This document shows positions 57,591-64,000 of a DNA stretch of 64,000 nucleotides, one piece after another (within the stretch, counting starts at the first letter, position 1; each line of letters begins with the position of its first letter). A program made the translations under genes and the position numbers. Where the stretch lies: positions 2,040-66,039 of the forward strand of contig WMCF01000349.1 in NCBI GenBank assembly GCA_009792885.1. The letters run 5' to 3'. The notes under the pieces are model-generated. The model was given only the letters and a program-made list of their open reading frames with translations, did no database searches and was not told the DNA's origin. Source of the DNA: Eremophila alpestris peregrina (taxonomy: Eukaryota; Chordata; Aves; Passeriformes; Alaudidae).

Positions 57591-60500
57591 GTAGCGCCGG
57601 GGAGCGGGGCGGGACGGGGGCGATGCTCTCCGGGCGGGCCTGTCGTCTGTCGCGACACCGTCTGTCGCGAGCCTGGCGCCGGGGCCTGCCCACAGTCGTG
57701 TGGGATTCTTTGGGATCCATCGATCCCCGGGATCGATGCTGTTGGAAAAGACTGCTGAGATCAGCGATTGCAACCCATGCTCGAACACCACCACCCTGTG
57801 AACTAGAGCGTGGCACCAAGTGTCACGTCCAGCCTTGCCTTAAACACCTCGAGGGACGGCGGCTCCACCGCGTCCCTGGGTAGGCCATCCCAATGTCCCA
57901 TCACCCCTTCTTGTCAAGAATTTCTTCCCGATGTCCTATCTGAACCTTTCCCTCTGCAACTTGAGATTATGACCTCCTATCCTGTCCCTGTTCTCAGCCT
58001 GCAAGAAGAGGCCAACCCCCACCTGGCTACACGCTTCTTTCAGGCAGTTATAGAGAGTGATATGGGCACCCCTGAGCCTCTTTTTCTCCAAGCTAAATAC
58101 CCCCCCCAAGCTAAATCCTCCTCATAAAACTTGTGTTCCAGACCCTTCACCAGCTCCGTTGCCCCTCGCTGGAGCAGAAGTGGTCCTGTGGTATCCCAGT
58201 ATCTGCCTAAGCAGCAGAAAGCTTCAGGGCTTCTCATTTCCCACAGAAATCCAGTGTGGAATGGATGACTACTGCAGCTCCCCACTCACTGTAGGTGTTT
58301 ATAACAGCCCCAAGGTGCTGTGACTCATGGCACAGTAGTAGATGTGTCATGCTGCAAAGGGCCATTGAGGAATAAAGCCTTTGGCCTTCACCTTCTATAT
58401 TCAACTGCCTGGAAGTGCAGCCAGTGGGGAGTCAGGCTCTTCTCGCAGGCAACAAGTGACAGAACTGGAGAAAGTGGCCTCAAGTTGTCTAGACCCGGAG
58501 CGGTTTAGATTGGATATTAGGAAAAATGTATTCACTGAAAGATAGTAAAACACTGAAACAGGCTGCGCAGGGGAGTGGGGGTGTCACCATCCCTGGAGAT
58601 GTTTGAAAAAGATATGTCACTTGAGGATATGGTTTAGTGGTGAACATGGCACATCTGGATTCTCAGTGACTGGGATGATCTTAAAGTAATTTCTAAACAT
58701 AAACAATTCTGTGGCTTGAACTGCATGGTGCCTGCAGATTCTTGTGAAATTTTGGACATGTCCAAAATCCATCCTGTAGCTGCCTCTGTGCAAACATGGG
58801 CTAAGGCCAAAGCTGTGTTTTGTTGTTAATTTTTCATGTTTTATTTGAGAGGGAGTAGCATGTTCCAGGTTATTGAGGCAGTTGCAAAAGTACTCTTAGT
58901 CTGGGACTACTAGAGGGTTTTATCTAAGAACAGAAAAACTGTCCTTGATCAGGTCTTGGGTAGCAGCCAATAAAGGGCTAAGATGTGGACTTAAGCAATC
59001 TTGTGTTGGAATGAATCACTCTTTTCCAAGTGTTGGCATCTTTTTCTTTCATTTGCCAGTGTAATATGTAATTTGCTAATACTGGTATAAGATTGTAAGT
59101 AGAAAACAAAATGTAGTCTTGTGAGTTGGTTGGGTAAGTGCAACACAGGCAGATATTGGTGTTGCTTTCTTTTTGGTGGCATCTCAGCAGCCTTGCTTTT
59201 GAATAATGTGTTTAGCCAAATGCATCTTGCTGCTGACTTCCTTGGGAAGACGTTGAGAAAAGGAAAATCCTGCTTTGTTATGAGCTAATAATGAAACAGA
59301 AGAGTGCATCAAGTAAAAGACACACCACAGTCTGTCGCACTGCCAAAAGGAGTGGCAGTAAATAATGGACATTGAAGCTACTTCCAAAGAAAAGTGTCAA
59401 AATATAATTTTTTTGTAGCGGACATCAAGAAGTAAGTACCCCTCTCCCAACCTGCAGTAACAGGTCCTTCTGTAGTATTGCATTAATTTAAAAAAAAAAC
59501 CTGACAGAATACAACTTTCTGGCTTGACAATAATTTTTGCTATTTTTTCTTACTGTTTTCTTTCAGGCGTGCCTTGCTACGGGGCCCAGACAAAACGATG
59601 GCTTTTTCTATGAAATTCGCACATACGATATTAAGCCAGCAAAGATGAAGGAGTTTTTGGAGTTGGTGAACAAGTACTTTCACTTCCGCACAGCTCACTC
59701 GGAGCTGGTGGGGTTCTGGTACTCGGAGCTGGGAGCAATGAACAAGGTGTTTCACATTTGGAAGTATGGTAGGGTCAGCATCCCTCTGCGCTGCTCTGCT
59801 CTCTCTGTGTCCCCTGTCTCCTAGGCAAGAAGGTGAGGGAGGTGCTTACCTGGCTTTTATTTGTTGCTCTTATTGTAAGGAGGTGCCCCCAAAACATTGC
59901 TCCTGTACTGTTTAGTGACAAGACAATTTCAGAGCTTGTCAGGACAACTTTGAGGTGTTGGGATGAGAGAGCTATAAATGTTCTTGAACAGCAATCTCTG
60001 TTCAAGACAGGTGTAATAGAGGAACTGTGGCACAGTGTTTCATTCATGGTAAATATTTTTAACCTAAGGTCAGTTCCACAAACATCTTGAAACTTTCAAA
60101 TCAAATGGAAAGAAGGAAATATGCACACATATGCAGTCTGTGTGTGTTGATATGCATGTTGAATTGTTGCTAGATTTTAGCTCAGATTACCAGTCACTCC
60201 CATTAAAAAATGACCATGGAGTTTGCATGCTTAAACTCCTTCTGGAGTGGGCCTGTACTGAAGTAGGAAGCCCCTCCACCAGGTCTGACTTCTCAAACAT
60301 GCGGAGTGTTTTTGTTGCAGCTTTAACCTTGCTAGCAATACAATTTTTACAGTATGATCAGCTTTTTATGTTGTTGGAGTTGGTGCTGACACGGAAGGTA
60401 CAGGTGAGCCCAAAAAAGCTACTATCATGCTAAAAACTAGGTGTGCTGGCTGTGCTTTTTGTGGAGCCCAAGGGAAGTGATACTTGGGTTACAGAGAAGT

Positions 60501-63500
60501 GGGAAGGCACACTGGTATAATTCCCCTAGAACACCTGCTGCAGTCCAGGTATATCTGCATGTTGAGACTGTCATTGAAGTCCAGTATAGTCACAGTACCT
60601 GTTTAAGATTTTGTTTTGGAAGGATGAACTGTGGAATCATAGACTTCAACATTTTTTTTTGGTTCCTTTCAACTGTGTTCCTCATGGCCACATCCAGCCT
60701 GTCCTCTAACACTTCCAGGGATCAGGCATCCACAGCTTCTCTGAACAATCTGCTCCAGTGCCTCAACATTCTCACAGTGAAGAATTTCTTCATTATATCC
60801 AATCTAAATCTTGCATCCCAGAAGGTATTTAAGGCCAGGCTGGATGGAGCTCTGAACAACCTGGTCTATATTGGCAGGTGTCCCTGCACATGGCCAGGGG
60901 GTTGAAACTAGGAGATGTTTAGAGGTCCCTTCCAATCCAAACCATCCTGTGATTCTAAATCTACCCTCTGTCAGTTTAAAATCATTCCCTCTTGTCCTAT
61001 CACTACATGGCCTTGCAAAAAGTGCCTCTCCAGCTCCCTTATAGGCTCCCTTTAGGTGCTGGAATGCTGCTGTAAGGTCTCCCTGGAGCCTTTTCTTCTT
61101 CAGGCTGAATAGCCCAAACTCTTTCAGCCTTCACAGGAGAGGTACTTGAGCACTTGGATCATCTTTGTCACCTCCTCTGATGTCAGTCATTCTTCCCTCA
61201 TCCACCAAAGCTGTAACTCCATCACAGAAGGTCGCCAAATTAGTCAGGCACAATTTGCCCTTAGTAAACCTATGTTGGCTGTCACCAGTCATCTCATGGT
61301 CTTCTGTGAGCCTTGGCATAATTTCCATAAGGATCTGCGCCTTGATCTTGCCAGGCACAGAGGTCAGACTGACCAAGCTGTAGTTCTGCAGTTCTTCCTT
61401 ATGTTCCTTTTTAAAAATGAGCTGCCATAACTTCTCAAATATAACAAATTGTGGCTTAGCCACTTCCTCTGACAGTTTCCTCAGGACCCATGGATGTATT
61501 TCATAGAGCCCCATTGATTTGTGCGCCTTCATGTCCCTTGGGAGCCGTCTGCATATATATATATTGCTTAAAATGCCACTGCAGCCCAAGCAGTTGAAAT
61601 TCACACTCTTATTTAATTGGATTTGTTTTCCATTAAGGAAAAAAAAAAGAAGAAGAAAAGGTTTAGCTTTTGGTCATTTAATATCTTTTTATGTGACTGA
61701 GCACACAAACATCAATTCTATTCTTTTAATGTCACTTTATATAAGCCAAACCACATTTAATAATTTTTTTTCTTGGTAGGCTGTTAATTCTGATTTTTTT
61801 TCCACTTCATTTCTGTATCCACTATGCTTTCTCCTAATCTTATCCTTGGTAACTGTTGCCACATCCAGTAGTCCCTGCAATTGCCATGTGTAAATCTTTT
61901 TTAACAGTAAAAATGCTTAATGTATTTTAACTCTTTTGTAAACTTTCTTTGAAAAATTAATTTGGTTTGAATCCATTTTAATCTGAGAGCTAAAGCAGAT
62001 TTTGAAGGAAGTTTAGCAGAATTTAAAGGAAACCTATGACATGTGCTTTGAGCTAATATGATGTCTAAAAATACCAGTTTCAAAATCAGGTAAGTGTAGT
62101 TTGTCTTCTTGTAATTACACATTTTGATTGAGTCTGAGATGACATCATATGCATTGTTATGGGGTTTTTTTCTTCCTCTCTTGCAGATAATTTTGCCCAC
62201 AGAACAGCAGTCCGGCATGCACTAGCAAATGACAAAGACTGGCAGGGAAAATTCATCTCTGCTGCTCTCCCCATGATAGAGAAACAGCACAATGAGGTTG
62301 CTTATCTGGTGCCGTGGTGTCAACTTGGGAAGCCTCCAAAGGAAGGGGGTGAGCTTAGCTTTTCTTTTGCTGATTGAAGTTACTGACACTAACAAAAAAT
62401 AGTCTAAACTTTAAACCAGGTACTGCATAGTTTTATGACCCTTTTTGTAACAAATGCATAGACATGCACCCATGTGGAAAGGTGACGTAACACAGATCGG
62501 GGACAGAGCTTTTCAGAAGGATTTTACACCAACATACATCAATAACTGACTAGAGTGCTGATTATTAAGGTTGTTGATGATGAGGATTGTGACTTGCGAA
62601 ATGAACACGCAAAATGGCAATGCCGTAGTAGTAGTCAGAAAAGTTATCCCAGACTTCCTTTGTCTATCTGTCAGTGAGAGGGCATTTCCTTGTTCTCTTT
62701 CAACAGATTTTCCTCTTACCAATTTGCTTGGATGTTACTGCTTCTTTCACATAAAGTTGAATGTTTTGGGAGTATTTGTAAGAACAGGACGGGAGTGTTG
62801 GAAGACATTTCCCAGAGTTTTATTGCTGTAATCAGTCTCAATACCAGGTTTAAAATAGTAAAAATATGGCAATAGCTCACCTCTTGCTAGAAGCAGCCAG
62901 CAGCCCAAGATCTCTTTGTTACATGACATTTTAAAAGTTTTTCAACCAATAGCATATTGCTAAAGCTTACAGACAATTGCTTTATTCAATTACCAAAAGC
63001 ACACGCACACCTGTTTCAAAAGTGCTTGCTTGTTATGCTTTGAATTAACAATACACAATATTCCATTATTAAACATAAAACTTTCTTCTATCTTGCTAAG
63101 CATATTTCTCTGTGGTCTCAATGTTTATCATGACCAAACCTAAGACTCAACATTATTGTTTAATGTCCTTGCTTGCTATATTTTTGTCTCTTCTTCTGCT
63201 TTTCATAATTTGCAGCTGCAGCTAGCTCTGAATTCTCTGCTCTTTCTGTTTCTGAGGCCTGCTTTCTCAGCTCCTAAAAGCCTTCTTACTTTTACTATTT
63301 CCCACATTGAAAAGATTGCCTACTTTTTTAAAGATACATGAAAGTCAAACATAAAGATCTGCTCCTTGATCTTGCCAGGACAGATGTGAGACTGACCAAG
63401 CTGTAGTTCTGCAGTTCTTCCTTATGCCCCTTTTTGTAACAATCATCAGTTAGGTGTAGAAGTCATGTCCCTATATATTTTAATTCTTCAGCAAATTTGA

Positions 63501-63720
63501 TGTTAATAATATTGACTGTGCTCCAGTTTATCAACACTGGCAGGCTTTCTTGCATGAAGTGACAGGGAACTGACCTTGCTTCAGCCCTCAGCACATGTAT
63601 AGATACAGTAATCTTTGTTCTTTATTTCCCCAGGATTCAGAATTTTATGCTGCTACTGTGGAATTTGAAAGCAGTCCAGTTTTCTCTAAAACCTGGAGAG
63701 ATGACTTCAAACTGTTGTAG
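57516..63720 (+). CDS. NIPSNAP3A: NIPSNAP3-type mitochondrial protein, exons 1-4
   Basis: Four exons are read: 57516-57590, 59567-59768, 62187-62348 and 63641-63720, all with GT donors and AG acceptors and compatible phases (0, 1, 1). The predicted product is 172 residues. Exon 1 encodes an Arg/Leu/Ala-rich, acid-free leader typical of mitochondrial import. Exon 2 carries YEIRTYDIKPAKM and RTAHSELVGFW; exon 3 carries DNFAHRTAVR and YLVPWCQLGKPPKEG; all are hallmarks of the NIPSNAP3A/3B ferredoxin-like domain. NIPSNAP proteins are mitochondria-associated; the role of NIPSNAP3 is poorly known. Family members are about 245 residues. Here the frame stops at 63718-63720 after the segment matching W-x-D-x-FK, so the second domain is missing, or exon 4 is spliced before that stop and more exons lie beyond the window. 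Confidence 0.85.
57730..58190 (-). mobile_element. CR1 LINE 3' region in NIPSNAP3 intron 1
   Basis: The plus strand shows the reverse complement of a CR1 3' UTR, including an AACACCTCGAGGGACGG block and a TTTCTTCCCGATGTCC block. It begins a short distance after the GATCCATCGATCCCCGG palindrome-like stretch. Confidence 0.75.
58405..58690 (+). mobile_element. CR1 LINE 3' region in NIPSNAP3 intron 1
   Basis: Sense-strand CR1: AGATTGGATATTAGGAAAAA, then the TCACCATCCCTGGAG block and a GGGATGATCTTAA end. It lies opposite in orientation to the CR1 just upstream. Confidence 0.75.
59567..59768 (+). CDS. NIPSNAP3A: NIPSNAP3 coding exon 2
   Basis: Acceptor TTTCTTTCAG|GCG and donor TATG|GTAGGG. 67 codons plus one base. 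It contains GPRQNDGFFYE and the KVFHIWKY motif that ends this exon across the family. Confidence 0.92.
60632..61560 (-). mobile_element. CR1 LINE in intron 2, split by a second CR1
   Basis: From right to left on the minus strand it encodes a reverse transcriptase fragment (SLTSVPGKIKAQ, CLTNLATFCDGV) in 61131-61560, then continues into the 3' UTR. The element is interrupted at 60803-60962 by another CR1 and resumes to about 60632. Confidence 0.85.
60812..60953 (+). mobile_element. Nested, 5'-truncated CR1 insertion
   Basis: 142 bp of CR1 3' end on the plus strand, ending in CCATCCTGTGAT, inserted into an opposite-strand CR1. It is flanked by TCTAAATCT at 60803-60811 and 60954-60962. This 9-bp direct repeat is present once in the uninterrupted CR1 sequence, so it is a true target duplication. 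Confidence 0.85.
62187..62348 (+). CDS. NIPSNAP3A: NIPSNAP3 coding exon 3
   Basis: Acceptor CTCTTGCAG|ATAAT and donor GGGG|GTGAGC. It completes the Asp codon begun in exon 2 and ends one base into a codon. It includes ALANDKDWQGKF and the Trp-Cys pair VPWC. Confidence 0.93.
63354..63441 (-). mobile_element. Short CR1 fragment in intron 3
   Basis: About 80 bp nearly the same as part of the intron 2 CR1 (61335-61412), including CAAGCTGTAGTTCTGCAGTT. Confidence 0.8.
63641..63720 (+). CDS. NIPSNAP3A: NIPSNAP3 candidate exon 4, early stop
   Basis: Two acceptors lie 7 nt apart (CAG at 63633 and CAG at 63640). Only the second keeps frame, giving EFYAATVEF and later KTWRDDFKLL, then TAG. The match to the family is weak but colinear (Tyr, Ala-Thr, Trp, Asp, Phe-Lys). 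The first acceptor has the better pyrimidine tract but leads to a stop after 11 codons. A GT at 63717 could be a donor and would remove the TAG. Confidence 0.5.
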
Positions 63721-64000
63721 TTTATCTCCAGCCCATTGCTGGAGAGTGACACCGGACACTGCCAAGTAGCAAGTGTCTGGCTTTCTTATACTGTGTCAAC
63801 AGTTGTGATCTGAAATAACTACCTGAACAGAAAGAGGACAAGTAGCTTTTAGCAGGACTGGAGTGTTTGTAGGGTCTCCCTATGAATAAGGGTGATTGGC
63901 ACAGCTAAACTTGTTTAGATTGCTAAACAAGTCCTGCTGCATTGGTAATGCTGTCAGATCTTACTGTGACCCACTGCCAGGGGTCAAAGGGGTTTGTAAT
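63721..64000. other. Sequence after candidate exon 4
   Basis: 3' UTR or intron of NIPSNAP3. No AATAAA was seen before the window ends, and no further NIPSNAP-like frame was recognised. Confidence 0.4.

Larger units (their letters stand above)
57261..57660 (+). promoter_or_regulatory. CpG-rich promoter and 5' region of NIPSNAP3
   Basis: Dense in CpG and spanning the first exon, with multiple CCGCCC GC boxes (Sp1-type). No TATA box was seen, as expected for a housekeeping promoter. The transcription start cannot be placed from sequence. Confidence 0.7.

Noticed and set aside
57130..57819. 229-codon minus-strand frame with RNEG repeats
   Set aside because: It is the reverse of the GC-box minisatellite and first exon of NIPSNAP3; open only because GC-rich sequence has few stops.
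60441..60905. 154-codon plus-strand frame in NIPSNAP3 intron 2
   Set aside because: It crosses the boundary between two CR1 elements in opposite orientation.

Overview
The window looks like nuclear DNA of a bird, probably a songbird. The evidence is CR1 LINE fragments with bird-type 3' ends, several avian-style solo LTRs, and two endogenous retroviruses (ERVs) that resemble a recombinant class II family I remember from zebra finch as TgERV-F. That name is from memory and was not searched. Only one host gene can be supported: a NIPSNAP3-type gene at the right end on the + strand. Two runs of N (15380-15389 and 32462-32726) show that this is draft assembly.

Left part (1-7635): a nearly full-length ERV on the minus strand, with 3' LTR, polypurine tract, env, pol, pro, gag, primer binding site and 5' LTR in order from left to right. 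Gag carries a major homology region and two CCHC fingers. A near-canonical -1 frameshift heptamer lies immediately before the gag stop. Pro-pol has intact PR, RT, RNase H and D,D(35)E integrase motifs but one frameshift early in RT. Env is of the gammaretroviral type, with CXXC in SU and CX6CC in TM. The primer binding site matches the 3' end of tRNA-Phe. Gag and env are broken in several places.

Middle part (7636-28768): no gene recognised. It holds CR1 pieces, LTR-like elements, a diverged interspersed repeat, and a roughly 0.62-kb direct duplication either side of a 10-N gap that is best read as an assembly artefact.

Second ERV (28775-32750): the same family and strand, with a perfect 6-bp target duplication (AAAAGG). 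About 3.9 kb, from mid-capsid through pol to the start of env, is deleted, which joins gag to env in one reading frame. Both ERVs carry a TGA at the same env codon. A CpG-rich block follows at 32881-33235.

33-57 kb: no coding exon recognised. The stretch holds at least four solo LTRs, two with perfect 5-bp target duplications (35672-36354 and 43277-43730). A pair of related LTRs lies at 39097-39670 and 56738-57260, the second ending about 255 bp upstream of the NIPSNAP3 start codon.

Right end (57.2-64 kb): a CpG-rich promoter with six 12-bp GC-box repeats, then NIPSNAP3 exons 1 to 4. Introns 1 and 2 carry CR1 pieces, including one CR1 inserted into another with a 9-bp duplication. The reading frame ends early relative to the family, or continues in exons beyond the window.
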